Shown piece after piece: positions 36,286-48,410 of a stretch of 64,000 nucleotides of DNA. The notes beneath the pieces are model-generated. The model saw only the letters and a program-made list of their open reading frames with translations, was not told the origin of the DNA and made no database searches. The first letter of the stretch is position 1, and every line of letters starts with the position of its first letter. The stretch lies in contig JAMXBD010003417.1 in the NCBI GenBank assembly GCA_024138025.1, forward strand, positions 57,046-121,045, given 5' to 3'. The position numbers and the translations under genes are program-made. This stretch comes from Combretum micranthum (taxonomy: Eukaryota > Streptophyta > Magnoliopsida > Myrtales > Combretaceae).

Positions 36286-36777
36286 GTGGCTTACCGCTTG
36301 GAGCTGCCAGAGCATGCTGAAATCCACCCAACGTTCCACATCTCTCATCTCAAGAAGTTCCATGGACCTCCTCCATCCGAGCCACCAACAATACCTACAA
36401 TTCAAATAATGGAGGAGTTAGAACCACAAGCTATCTTAAACAGGAGGATGATTAAGAAAGGAATGCATGTAGAAACGCAAGTACTTATCTTATGGAGGAA
36501 CAAGGCCTTGTCAGAAGCAACTTGGGAATTTCTGGAAGACATGAAACTCCATTTTCTGAATCACTCCTTGTGGACAAGGATTTTTGAAGGAGAGGAAGTT
36601 GATGTAGGGATGATCTACACAAATGAAATTGAGGAAATAACCTACGATGAAGGAAGTGAGAACCTAGGGTTTGGAAAGGGAAATAACAAAGTAGACAAGA
36701 AAGTGAAAAAAGAAGAAGACAAGACTTGTCTACTGCACGTACGGGTTGGAAAAGAAAGAAGGAACGCGGATGATTAA
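36286..36777 (+). pseudogene. Integrase C-terminus with chromodomain-like tail, overlapping the 3' LTR
   Basis: A 164-codon frame begins in the integrase C-terminal domain (AYRLELPEHAEIHPTFHISH, the L-P-x-x-x-x-I-H-P-x-F-H-V-S motif), passes a proline-rich spacer and enters a chromodomain-like region (P-x-A-I-L-N-R-R-x-x-K-K-G, ETQVLILWRN, EATWEF). Such domains are thought to guide chromovirus integration by binding chromatin. From 36600 the frame runs 59 codons into the 3' LTR and ends at TAA 36775-36777, so the last third is LTR-encoded, acidic then strongly basic, and without a recognised domain. Frame changes upstream separate it from the integrase core. Confidence 0.85.
36587..36599 (+). 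other. Polypurine tract of the chromovirus
   Basis: GAAGGAGAGGAAG lies directly before the TGATG start of the 3' LTR and is also coding in the chromodomain tail frame. Confidence 0.7.
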
Positions 36778-37147
36778 TTGGTAGAGGGGCTGGGCTTTAT
36801 TGGATGGGCCTCTAATGGGCCTCTGCCAATTCAATTACAGGGCATGGACCGGTGGCTAGTAGCACCATTTATTATTTTTTATTTGTTATTTGGGTTTTTA
36901 AATTGTTTGTTAAGTTTTTATTTCTCAGTATGATTACAGAATATTCTCCACTCATTATGAGCTAGCAAAGAAAATGCTAAAATCATGTACAGACACTAAT
37001 ATGTATAAGTATCTGGCTATTGTACTATAGGAGAATACACTAGTAATATTTTTCTCTACTACAATACTTGCATCCGAGTATTGATTTTTGGTTTGCATCT
37101 GAGCCAAAGAATTTGATTAATCCGAACTAATTCCCTACCACGTTTCA
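36600..37147 (+). repeat. 3' LTR of the chromovirus (548 bp)
   Basis: Pairs with 31493-32038; both end GTTTCA. Followed by the target duplication AAATA at 37148-37152. Confidence 0.93.
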
Positions 37148-37152
37148 AAATA

Positions 37153-38073
37153 TCAGTATCCTATTTATACAAACATTAATATTTTATTTGATAAAGTTAA
37201 TTCCATCTACTATAATTTTTTCTCAAATTATGAAATCTTAATTGTCATGCTTAAGAAAATATATAGAAAATGATCAAAACGCCATGCATCATCCAACATT
37301 AGTCGTTAGAATATAATGGAAGTGTTAAAAGGGAAGTACACGGATCAAGAGTTAGATTACAAGAAAGGGAACAAGATCCTCGATACAATGACACATTCAA
37401 GGCAATTGTCTTTGATTTTGTCTCTTATTGTTTCCCTTGCCATTTTATTCAACGCCCTACTCACTGGACATATGGACACGATACGTGTCAAGAACTCATA
37501 TTAATTGTTACCATTTTAAAATTGCATTATTGTCGACAGCACAAGTGACACCGTTATTATTGATCTTAGGGTTAGGAATAGATTAAGAATACTTGTATTC
37601 AAACGAGTGGTGGTCCTATCCCAATTCTCCTTGTTCTCTCAGAAAGCATGAACGCTGATTGGACGGTTAAGAACAATCAACATAGGAATTAGGAGATGGT
37701 TTATCCTTAGAGTGATCCATCATCGACGTAATCAATAGTTGTAACTCTCTAAGATGCACCTTAATCAAGGGAGGAAGCTATAATGGAGCAAAAGCCGAAA
37801 GCCTCGCCAGAACCTGTGTTTTAAATAAGATTATCCCACCCCTAATTACTTTCATTAATTGTTAATGCACACTTTTGTAAACTTTGATCTTGTATGTTTA
37901 ACTCGTGTCGAGTGTAACATCATTTTTGGTTAAAAAAAGTACGAACTGAACCGTATGGTTAGGTTCAAATATAAAAGAAAAACCAAACTATGAAATATGA
38001 TGCGGTTTGGTTCGAGGTACAAAACGAACCGAACTAAATCGTACCATGCACATCCCTTTTTGTGGTTACTATT
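37153..38073. other. No gene established; short membrane-protein-like frame
   Basis: A 62-codon plus frame at 37316-37504 has a hydrophilic start and one hydrophobic segment (LSLILSLIVSLAILFNALL), but no family is recognised. At 37985-38060 a patch with GGTTTGGTTCG and CGAACCGAAC ends in ACCATGCACATCCCTTTT, which resembles a hAT MITE end. Confidence 0.35.
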
Positions 38074-38442
38074 TAGGGAAAATATAAAATTTGATGCTTG
38101 AACATTCCATGAAAATTTAATTTAATACCCACATCTTAAAGTGTCAAATTTAATACTTATTGAAACTTTTTATAATTATTTTTACTATTTCTCTAACACC
38201 ATTTGATTTATTTGTTGATATGGAAAAAACAACTTATAAGTACTAAAAAATATTAATATACATGATAAAAATTCAATTATAAACTGTCTTTTTCATATCA
38301 CAAGATAAAGTAAATAGTGTTAAAAAATTAGTAAAAATAACCACAAAAAATTTAGTTAGGTATTAAATTGAGAACTCCAAAATTTAAATATCAAATTAAA
38401 ATTATATACAAAGTTTATATACTAAATTTGATATATATCCTA
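38074..38442. mobile_element. Foldback MITE with long inverted repeats (369 bp)
   Basis: The left arm (from TAGGGAAAATATAAAATTTG) and the right arm (to CAAATTTGATATATATCCTA) are imperfect inverted repeats of about 180 bp each, meeting near 38258. Matching internal blocks include TTTAATTTAATACC and TTATTTTTACTA. The transcript would fold into one long hairpin. No coding capacity; the target duplication is uncertain. Confidence 0.7.
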
Positions 38443-40934
38443 TTATCTATTAGCATAATTGGTTTAGTTTTCCCATAAAAATTTAATCTGTGGCACACAT
38501 AGGCGGTGGCTTAAAATGTAAGATGTGCGAGAAATGATATGTTAGGTATGAAAGGCTACATAACATGTACACATGGTGCACAAATATGAATAGAAATTTA
38601 ACATATATGTGGCTTTAATGTTAAAATTTTTATTAATACTTTCATATCATAAATATTAAATATATATATATATATATTTCTTGCCTAATAGCCTGACCAT
38701 GGGCATTCAATAAATATATTCGAATATGTTTATCAATTCAATTATCATGTATGCTTGCATATCCCATGGAATATCACAATTGTCCAGAAATCAGAATAAC
38801 AAAAGGTCTGTAAAGCGTAGGCTCGATACTTGGGATCGTCGGCTTATGCAGACAAGATTATCATAATGATGAGAAAAGAATCTCGCTATTAATTTTTTAA
38901 ACGTCACATCATTTTGTTCTAATCTAATCCCTTTCTTTTTTCCTTTTTTTTTTTCCAAAGGAGTGAAGAATATAGTTGTGATATGTCATATTGGACTATC
39001 AATCATACACATTTTAAGCTTTTTATCAATGCCTACAGAAACTGGATAACTTAATTCGAATATTGACCAGGAATTTCATAAAGTTCTAGTGCATACCACC
39101 GTTTTCTATTTTTTTTTTTTTTTAGTGATTATATTACCATGGCCATCGTCATTCGTCATATTATTGTCAATTATTAACTTTAAATAGACAAAAAAAAAAA
39201 AAAAAAAGCCAATCAACATCATCAATTCAAGATCATGTCTGTGGTCGCTTGTCAAGATTGCTCTATGATTTTCTTTCGTAATTATGCTTTTCACTTATTA
39301 AAAATATAATATTAATGCTATTTTCAATCAACCACTTAAAGTTATTAATGGTATTCCTTTCTATTAAGGAAGCATAGGCTGTATCTTTAACACGAGACTC
39401 AATATTAAAACAAAACTTTACCTTTCGAGATTCTTAGGATGGGAAGAGGTTATTGTACATATTTTGAGGTCCTCTACTAAAGATTAATATAATAAAGTTA
39501 TTAATATCTTTTTATAATTTTTTTTTATTATATTAAGTGTATTATTTAAAAATATATAAGACCAACAATTCTTAACAAAATGTGAAAAAACTTATGTAAT
39601 AAATTTTAAAGTTAAACTTATGAAATTCTTTAAAAAAAAGAATCATTAAAACACTAATATAACATCTTTGAAAATATTTTAGAAGTCCTACCATAGATGC
39701 TATTATGCGTTTGTTCCAAGAGCGTGGAATGATGACCGATGTAAAACTGTGCCAGCAAACAGGTGTTTTTTTTTGGGCAAATTATTTTAAATATAATTCA
39801 TCTGTAGATAGAAAAATGCTATATAAAACGCATAATTACATTAAAACAAAGAAATAAATATATCGGGTATTAGCATAATTCATGCACTAATGATTTGTTT
39901 TTCATTTATATCTGTATCGAAACGATATTTATAAATATATTTGATTGGCATCTATATTTTATCAATACAGGGCTTTTTTTATCTATCTATATATATATAT
40001 TCTTAATGAATAATTTGTTAAAAAAATTAAAATATATATCTCTATTCATCAGAAAAAGCTAGTCGGACAGAGGTTAAGAGAAATACAAAGGAAAGCATAT
40101 TTTAGGAAAGAAAAGAATTTAAACGTACGTCGTTGAACAAAGTTCGCAAAAGGCAAACGACGTAATATAATAACGATCGTCTGATCAAGCAATTCAGGCT
40201 ACATCCGGAATATACATTTGTGGTTATGCATATCGTCTCTGGGACGATTTTCGGGCCTGTTTGACTTGCTTTTTTAGGTGTTCTAGATAATTTTTTTTTA
40301 ATTTTTTAACAAATTATTTTTTAAAAAATAAATACAGATGAAAATATTATCAGTTTTGGTAAAAAAAAATATCAAATATAAATATAAATTAAGATATTTA
40401 CACATTATTTCTATACAAATATAAATACAAGTAAAAAACAGAACATCGAATAAACCCTTCATCTACAAGCACGGGAATTTTCCAAGGAGTTGCACTGCCG
40501 TGTAACCGTGTAAAGGATAAAACTAATTAAAAATTATGTGTCTAGTTCCTTTTCCAGTTTTCATATATAAAATTCACAGTGTTGATATTTTAAGTGAAAA
40601 TCTTATTCACTGAAATTTATAATTAACTAAATTAAAATCTCCTCAAATGGTAAATTTTAATTAATGCATATGTCACAACAAGGGTGAAAACTCTAATTTG
40701 GTTCACCATATTTTAATTTGAAGTTATCCAAAACACCAATCATGAATTAAGAAATCCAATTTTTAAATTAAAAGTAAAAAAATTCAAACAATGCATTTAG
40801 GACCTTTTTTTTTCGGAAAACCACAATATTACCCTAGCTAAGAGTGCTGAAATTTGTTGTTTGTATGCTTGGTTTTGTATGGGTGCAAATTTAATGAAAT
40901 TGAAACTCCAATTGTATTAATATATGGTGTATAT
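38443..40934. other. No gene recognised; AT-rich
   Basis: Contains a (TA)n run near 38660-38677 and a T-run (about 39107-39123) facing an A-run (about 39189-39207) about 65 bases apart. No coding region or element ends are supported. Confidence 0.45.
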
Positions 40935-42817
40935 TGTAACGTCCTAACCTAAACCATTGTCAGCCCACCACGTGTCACTATCGAAGATTGACATGCAAAG
41001 GCTATAATTGCTAATCATCAAATATATATATATATATATATCTCAAATATCTCCAAAATCTCACAATTAAAGGATACTTATAAAATAAAATGTCCTTAAT
41101 TCTTCTAAATCATAAACTAAACAAGTCAACTTTAAAGAAATAAAAGATAACTAATCAAATATAAAGTTTTTCCTCTTGATCCACTATTCATAATATACTA
41201 ATCTCAATTGTCGGTAGAAGGGTCAAATCTACTATCGCTTTCCCCATAATCCATGAATACGTCGTATCCTGTCAGATCATAAAAAATAGGGTCTTCACTT
41301 GTACCTGTGGGAAAAATAAGGATTGAGTGAAAAATACCCAGTACACCAAACCGAAAGCACATGCACAGGATCATACAACACAATATCACGTACAACTTAA
41401 GTGTTAATGTAACAAGCACAATTTATTATCTTTTCTTAAGTCTACAACCAACATAGTTTAGGATTATAGATCTCTAATCCTAAACCTGGAAGTAACTCAT
41501 GACTCTGAAGTAAACATATGTAAATAATATATATATATATATTTATATATTTTTGCGTTCCATAATTAAGCTAGTAACGATTCCTAATCTACTGGAATCA
41601 TCTCCAGTATGGCTCCACTAGGGACAACACGGCACAAGGATCATCAGGTTGCCAGCATTAGTATCACACTCTAGCATGGCCTTTACTAACCATAGCCACT
41701 CACAACCAACACTCGTTTCAATTAAAGTCAAATATTTGTTAAGTTAAATTTTGCAACTAATCCTACAAGCGCCAACAAACATACGTGGTAAGGTCGTACT
41801 AGGTATTGCTTCCAACAGTCCAATCCACTAACAGAAACTTCTAATGGAATAGGAACCCTAATCTCATAAGTATTCCTAACCATCAACATATTTCACATCA
41901 ATTTCAATTGCAACTACAATATTAAACCTAACCCTAAATTTCATGATCTTACTCAAAAGATCTACAACCCTAATCATAAATCTATAATAAGAATTTAACA
42001 CACCTGTTTCATTGTTCTAAACACTGCAAAACCTTTGATACAGTTCCTCCAAAGTTCCTAGTTATCTCCACAATTCCTTCAATATAATTATACAATCTTT
42101 AATTAATAAAACAACTACAAAAGATTACAACTTTAGATCCACAAAGATGGGATAGATCTACACTTACCTAGAACTTATAGATCTCGCTTGCAACAGTACT
42201 CTCCTATCACGAGTAATTAACTATTCTTAATTGCGATAACCATATTTCTATAATCTATTAGCCTTAGGAATCACAAAACTATAATAAAAGTCTTACCTTT
42301 ATCTTAAATTGAAACCACGAATCTCCAAATCCAATTTAAGGTTTCTCTACTAGATCTTGAATCTCCTTCAATCATATGAAAAGACTTAAATTAGAATAAT
42401 TATCTAAAGAAATTGATCGAAATAGACTAGAGATAAACCCACTTACCTACACTTTTTGTTGAGAAATGGTGTGACAAATTCGTAGGTCAAGGGATCTATT
42501 TATAAATATAAGTTGCTTAGGAAAAACGCAGCCTATGCCGGCCACTACGCTAGCGGCATTGATGTGTATGCCTGTGGCCTTCATGCCAGTGTACGCCTGC
42601 GACCTTCATGCCAATGTACAGCTAAATTCCTCAGCAATTTTCGAAGCTTCAACACTGCCATCTTAGGCTGGTAGTTCTCCCATTTAGGCCGGCGGCATTC
42701 ACCTTTAGGCCGATAGCTTTATGGCCAACTTAGGCCGTCCTCCTCCATCTCTTCGTGTATATCTTCTCCGAGTCTAACTTCATCTGTTTAAGGACAAAAA
42801 TATCCTTTTAAGTGACA
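40935..42817 (-). mobile_element. Probable solo LTR of a second long-LTR family (1.9 kb)
   Basis: On the minus strand it would start TGTCACTTAAAAGG and end GGACGTTACA, TG...CA ends like gypsy LTRs. It carries, in minus-strand order, a TATA-like TATTTATAAATAG (about 42499-42510), a consensus donor GTAGGTAAGT at 42441-42450, and an acceptor TTTTTCCCACAG ending at 41305. This layout parallels L1-L3, but I see no clear sequence similarity to them. The flanking 5-bp sequences (TATAT, CTATA) do not match perfectly, so the ends are provisional. Confidence 0.5.
42566..42615. repeat. Tandem repeat, 2 x 25 bp, in a GC-rich patch
   Basis: GTATGCCTGTGGCC... and GTACGCCTGCGACC... are adjacent 25-bp units, both containing TTCATGCCA. 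Downstream, TTAGGCCG-like motifs repeat four times up to about 42740. Confidence 0.9.
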
Positions 42818-44843
42818 CTATATTACAATTTACCCTTCATTATAATTTATTTATTTGTATTTCGCATATATCATGTAATAGAAGGATAATGTTCTAAATC
42901 TGTAAATTTTGATTAGCAATAAAACATTATACATTTAGGTAAAGAATTATAAGGACATTGATTAATAGAATTACTAAATAGGTGATTGAACCTGTAGAGA
43001 TAAATTTATTGGATAATTTGTGCTAAACTATTGAAGTTATGTAAATACCTAATTTAAATGGGATAGTTTAGGGATCAAATTGAAACTGAGTTTGATAAAT
43101 TATAGTGAATAAGTTAAGATAAAAAAAAGTCTCTTATGTAAATAATGGAGAATTTGTCAAATTTAGACCATAATTTAGGAGCCATGACTAAAATATTTGG
43201 ATTGTGGGCTAATTTAAACAACATTAAACGGGAATATAATGATTTGGCAGTAATTCTTGTGAAGGAGAAATTTATTTAGGTATATGACCTATTATGTGAA
43301 ATTGTGGACAATGATAAGTAATTAATAAATAGATAAAATTGAGACCAAGTTGTTAAGGAGTTGTATAGAGGAAATTAATTATCTAGTGTTGAATATGAAT
43401 TGGAAATCAGTGATCTAATCGATGATAGTCTGGTGATAAATTATTATACAGTGCACAATCAATGAAAGAGCATTATATGAAATTTTGCATAATATTAGGG
43501 ATAAATGATTAGTTAGATATGTCATAATGGATTTGAAGTGTATGTTGGAAATTTAAGGAGGTTCATGGTAATTATCATATGACATGGATAAGTATGTTTG
43601 AATGCAAATTATCAAGTTACCTTGCATATGAGCTATTTGTGACAATGTGATGTTGTAAACATTAAAATTTGGCTTTAAAAATGTTTACTGGATAGGGTTG
43701 ATTGGTAACTCAATTAAATACATAAATTTTAGATTTAGGTACTAATGTGTTCTTATATTACTTGCTCACCTTACCTTCCTAGTAGCTGAAAATGATTAAG
43801 CTTGTCATTAATGGATTATGTTAGAGATTAGGAGAGGATATAGTGGGAAATACTCACATGACCACAATATAGACACTAGCAATCTTAAAAGAACATAGTC
43901 TACTAAGCAAGATAAGGGCCTAATAATAATAAGGATAAAGGATTAATTCGGTTAAGGCATAAGGACATGGGTTATGATTAGTCATCTCAAGTCACTACCT
44001 CTAAGCTAATTATGAGTAGCTTACCCACAAAATTGATCACTAATGAGTTGATATACCCAAACCTTTAAACTAAATCAAACCAAAATAATTAATTAGGAAA
44101 CTTGAATATATAAAATTTATGATGAATATTTCTAAATTAGTATCTATAATGTGTAACCCACACTCGAGCAATTCAAGGAATAAGAATAAACAATAAAGTG
44201 ATTAAGTTATTTAAAGTAATATCTTGAAATTAGTGTCAAATCATGAACCATTCTTATTGGTTGAGCCTTAGAAGAAAAATGAGAAAAAGAGTTATGAGAC
44301 AATAAATGAGTATGCAATAAATAAGTGTTACTTGCTGTGATAGCATTAATAAATGGAAGAAGCTCGTACTTTACCAAAATATGTGTTGGTTGTTGTTTGG
44401 TTGCTTACTCAAGTAATTAGTACCCTTAGATTAAGTTGTAAGCTTGATTGCAACTTCGAAAGGATGTAGTAGTTTCACACTTAGGCCCTCGAAGAAAATG
44501 TGGTAAGGCTTAATGGGTGGTCAATAGGGGAATTTTCAAGATCAAATAATCAATTGGAGGAGGAATAAAGTTGCAATGAGTTATATAAGGGTATGAGCCC
44601 TTTCATAAAGCATTGCAATGAATTGTACTTATTGATGATTAAGCATGAGAAGATAATTGGATAATACTTTTTTTTTTTTTTCCTTTTCTAAAAATTTCAA
44701 GCAGTTGTCAATCCTCAAATGCTAGATTTAAAGCCCCTCCATTCAACCTATTTCTTGGTAAGAGTCATGAATACTTTGTATGTGTTATTACTATTAGACT
44801 CTTAATCAATATACCATATATGTGCTTGTTGAATTGGAATAGA
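42818..44843. other. No gene recognised
   Basis: AT-rich, with no open frame of note and no element ends that could be paired. Confidence 0.45.
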
Positions 44844-45536
44844 TGTAAGGCCCTTGATTTTTCGATAAGCTCGATATAAATACTAAAGTTGGTATTGGAA
44901 CTGAAATCCTAAAACCAATCCGATTCAACCTTAAACCCTAGAAACTCCAAACATGATCAAACATAATTCAATAATCCTAGAACATCAAAAAATTAAGTAA
45001 AGGTTGAAACCCTTTAAACAAGTTACTTAGGAAAACATTCTGCTAAAATGATCAGAAGTTTTGATACCCTAATCATTACGGAACCCTTATGTTAAACAAT
45101 TCCCATACCCAATTGCTAGCATGCAAATAAGATAATACAATTATATAACAACTAATAATAAAATAATATAAAATTAATTTTTCTATTATCATATATTAAT
45201 TCATCAAACTGCAAAATCATCATTTAAACCAGCTTTACATCTATCATGTTTTTCTACTGGTAAATATTTGTCATTTCATTATACTGTTCATTACTATTTA
45301 CTATAGTTCACATTAATCACCTTTTTATATCACTATTCACCATAATCTATACCTAAACCTATTCTTCCACGCATCAAACCTATTATATCAAATCTAATAT
45401 CTTCCCTTACACTTTTCTTTTATCCTCTCCTCTCCTCCCCCCCTCCCTCACCCCCTCCCTTCTCTCTCCCTCTACTCTCTCCCCGCTCCCCTCTTTCTTC
45501 ATCACTTTCATCTCATTTTCTCTCATCCTCTCACTC

Positions 45537-45544
45537 TATAAATA
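45537..45544 (+). promoter_or_regulatory. TATA box of L4
   Basis: TATAAATA followed by CCCC after a long CT-rich tract, the same context as in L2. Confidence 0.6.
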
Positions 45545-47829
45545 CCCCTTAACCCACTCAAATTTTCACACTTTACAAACTACACTTCTTTCACACTTTT
45601 ACCACTTTCAAAACACTCACAATTTCTCTCCTTTCCCTTCTAATCACCCCCCTCCCCCTCTCCCTCCAATTGTCTCTCTCTCTCAGCTCTATCTCTCTCT
45701 TTTACACAAACACATTTCCTCTACATCTTCTCTAAACACATCTCTATGAGATGTTTTATAATGTTTATATGTGTCTTCATGCAATTTCCATGAAAGTATC
45801 CTCATAATGCATGATACTAGGGAATGGAAAAGTAAGATATTAATTTTATTCTTGCCATCTTTTATGTTCATGTTCATGTTCATGTTTACTTTATGTATGC
45901 TAATCTAATGGCTTTCTATATAAGTATTTATATGTATAAGTATTATAGTCCCACTTTAATAAGCAAGAAGGGAGGATTGAATTGACTATTAATAAAAAAG
46001 TAATTTTTTCCTTTTAAAAATTCCTCTTTAGTTTTAAATATGAGAACAATATAAACAATTAAACAAATATAACAATCAAATTGCAGAAATTAAAAAGATA
46101 TAGATTGGAGAATTAGGTAACGATTTATAGTGGTTCCACCTTATACATCAGTCCACTCTTCCAACTCCGAGTTGGGGACCCTGTTATCCTATGGGTTTGT
46201 TCCACTATATCCAATAAATTCTAATTACAAGCTTGTACAATTCTCTCTGCTCGATTCTCACAGCTATCTTTAGCTACAATCGATCTATAGAGTCTAAACT
46301 TGTAATTGAACTAACACTCAAGAAGGCAAAAAAAATTTCCTTCTTTTACAAATTTCCAAACACAATCGAAGGTTAAAAGAAATGCAAAAGGATAAGGCTT
46401 GCACAGTATCAGCTTGCAATAATTATGGGAATTGTTTTCTTGTAAAGTGATATTGGTTGCAAATAAAAAGAGAACTTTTTGTTTTCTTGCATGAATAGTG
46501 AAAAGTTCTGTACTTCTCTCTCTGTCTTGTAACGCATATATCCTTCATCTTCTTCTAACGTTCAAGTACTTATTTGGAGGATAGATTCATATCCCAAATA
46601 TCTAGGATAAAGATATGTTGTCCCTGATCCTTATTTTGAATTTGAACTACAGCCGCTTGCTTTAATGAACTAAAGATGTTCCTTTTATTTTTGTAATTCT
46701 TCCTTATTTGAATTTGAATAACTTGAAACGATGAAATGAAGATAAGCTCTGCTTGATTCTCATAATTCATCAAAATCTGGTTGTATCTATTTTGAAATTC
46801 CCATAACGTTGTTCTGGTATGTATAGATTTAGATATAAATCCGTTTCCAATATTCTGGTCTTCATCATGATCTTCATTTTCAAGATAACATTTTATCTTG
46901 ATTTGTTCTTATCAGCTAAATCCATGAAATTAGATAATAAAATTCTCGTTCTTATCTTGAAATGTATCAATTCAAATAATTACTTTGTCTTGAGATGAAT
47001 CTCGTAATTTATGACTTTGTCTTGAAGAAATATTTCCGTTGATGAGAGAGAATCTAAAAAACATTTGAATCACCTAGGATATAATTCCGACTTTAGTGGA
47101 ACGAATAAGTATACTACCCAAATATACTTATTATTTCAAAGCCGGGCCTTCAAGAAACATATTTAAATTGATCTGATAAAATATGAACCAAGGTTGAAGA
47201 TGATGAATAGTGAATTCGTAAAACAATGTTGTCACGCCCCAATGGGTACCCTAAACGTGACAATCTGCCACACTCAATATTAAAGCTTAAGTATGACAGC
47301 CTTAGTCATTCCAAAAGCTTTTGTATTAAGTGTAAGGCTTACTTTCACAATTTTAGAGGACCATATATGGAATAATGTAGCTTAAGGAGATATAAAAACA
47401 TACTAAGAAAAGAAGAATCACAATAATTATTTAGCCATGGCATAAACTTTACAAACTTAGGGACAACTCCCTAAATTACTAATCTATTATGTACATATTA
47501 ACATGCTAATGCTAAGCTGCACTTTATTTAGATTTCTAATATTCAAAAGGAATTACCTGCCCGCATGGTCCACGTGGCCTTAACCATAAGTACGGGAACT
47601 GCAAAAGATAGCTGTCGGGGTATAAGCTAATAGGCTTAGTGAGAACTATTTCCATAAATAACTTCTTGTAACAAGATTCAAATAAGTTGGTTAATCACAC
47701 ATATGTAATGCATCAAACACGTGGGCAAACAATCATATAGCTTTCCGGGAACTATATGTTGAATGGATTTACGCCCTCCATTCGGGTTTGGTGATACTCA
47801 AAACAAGTAGTTTTAACAATAGAAAATTT

Positions 47830-48000
47830 AAGCTTGCGAGCACTCATCGCCAAGCATTCATTAAAAACTTTTAAGCTTGCGAGCACTCATCGCCAAGTAT
47901 TCCGAATCTACTTGATTTGACCTTGCTTTCGGATCAACCGCCAAGCATATTCCATTAAGCCGCCAAGCAATCGCTCTCGGATCTTCTGCCAAGTGTTGCT
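47830..48000 (-). repeat. Minisatellite-like array in L3
   Basis: AAGCTTGCGAGCACTCATCG is repeated at 47830 and 47873 (43-bp period), followed by further degenerate CGCCAAGCATT units to about 48000. It occupies the same relative place as the unrelated 31-bp repeats of L1. Confidence 0.85.
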
Positions 48001-48311
48001 TTCGACATGAGCTTACTATCCTTCTCACCCAAGGATAATAACCCAACCATGCAATGTGACTCACTTCGTGGTATGCATGAGTTCATTAATTTATAAAGTC
48101 ATAACATAATTATTTTCAACTTTATGGCGATCACGGAATTTCACACAAATCAATATTAAACTAAAACAATCACTTAGAACAATTCTGGCTTCGATATTCT
48201 TAGAAGTCTTTCAAGGAATTATTTTACATGCATATCGGTTTATCTTTTCCTAACTCTAGTGCAACTAATTTACAAGCACAACAAGTGTAGCATTTAATGA
48301 AAATAACTCAC

Positions 48312-48410
48312 GATGCCATTGTCGTCTATTCCTCTAAGCGGATGAGTCGTTCACACACTCCACTTAATCGTAATAGTTCTCGGGGTGAAGAAATCCTTCC
48401 TCGGGGTCAC
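48312..48410 (-). other. Exon-like block in L3 (99 nt)
   Basis: Minus strand: preceded by CTTTGGTTAG, begins GTGACCCCGAGGAAGG, followed by GTGAGT. Corresponds to 10313-10371 and 20059-20125. Confidence 0.45.

Larger units (their letters stand above)
31493..37147 (+). mobile_element. Complete Ty3/gypsy chromovirus, 5.65 kb, inactivated
   Basis: Two LTRs (31493-32038 and 36600-37147) start TGATGTAGGGATG and end GTTTCA, and the whole is flanked by an exact 5-bp target duplication AAATA (31488-31492 and 37148-37152). A tRNA-iMet-type primer site follows the 5' LTR and a purine tract precedes the 3' LTR. The domain order gag (zinc knuckle), protease, reverse transcriptase, RNase H, integrase, chromodomain-like tail is that of plant chromoviruses; the small size and short LTRs suggest a Reina-like clade. 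By eye the two LTRs differ at roughly 6-7% of positions including indels, so the insertion is not recent. Stops and frameshifts occur in every domain block, so it cannot encode its own mobilisation. Confidence 0.93.

Noticed and set aside
39106..39207. Hairpin formed by a T-run and an A-run
   Set aside because: Homopolymer runs of this kind are expected by chance in AT-rich DNA and the loop of about 65 bases shows nothing further.
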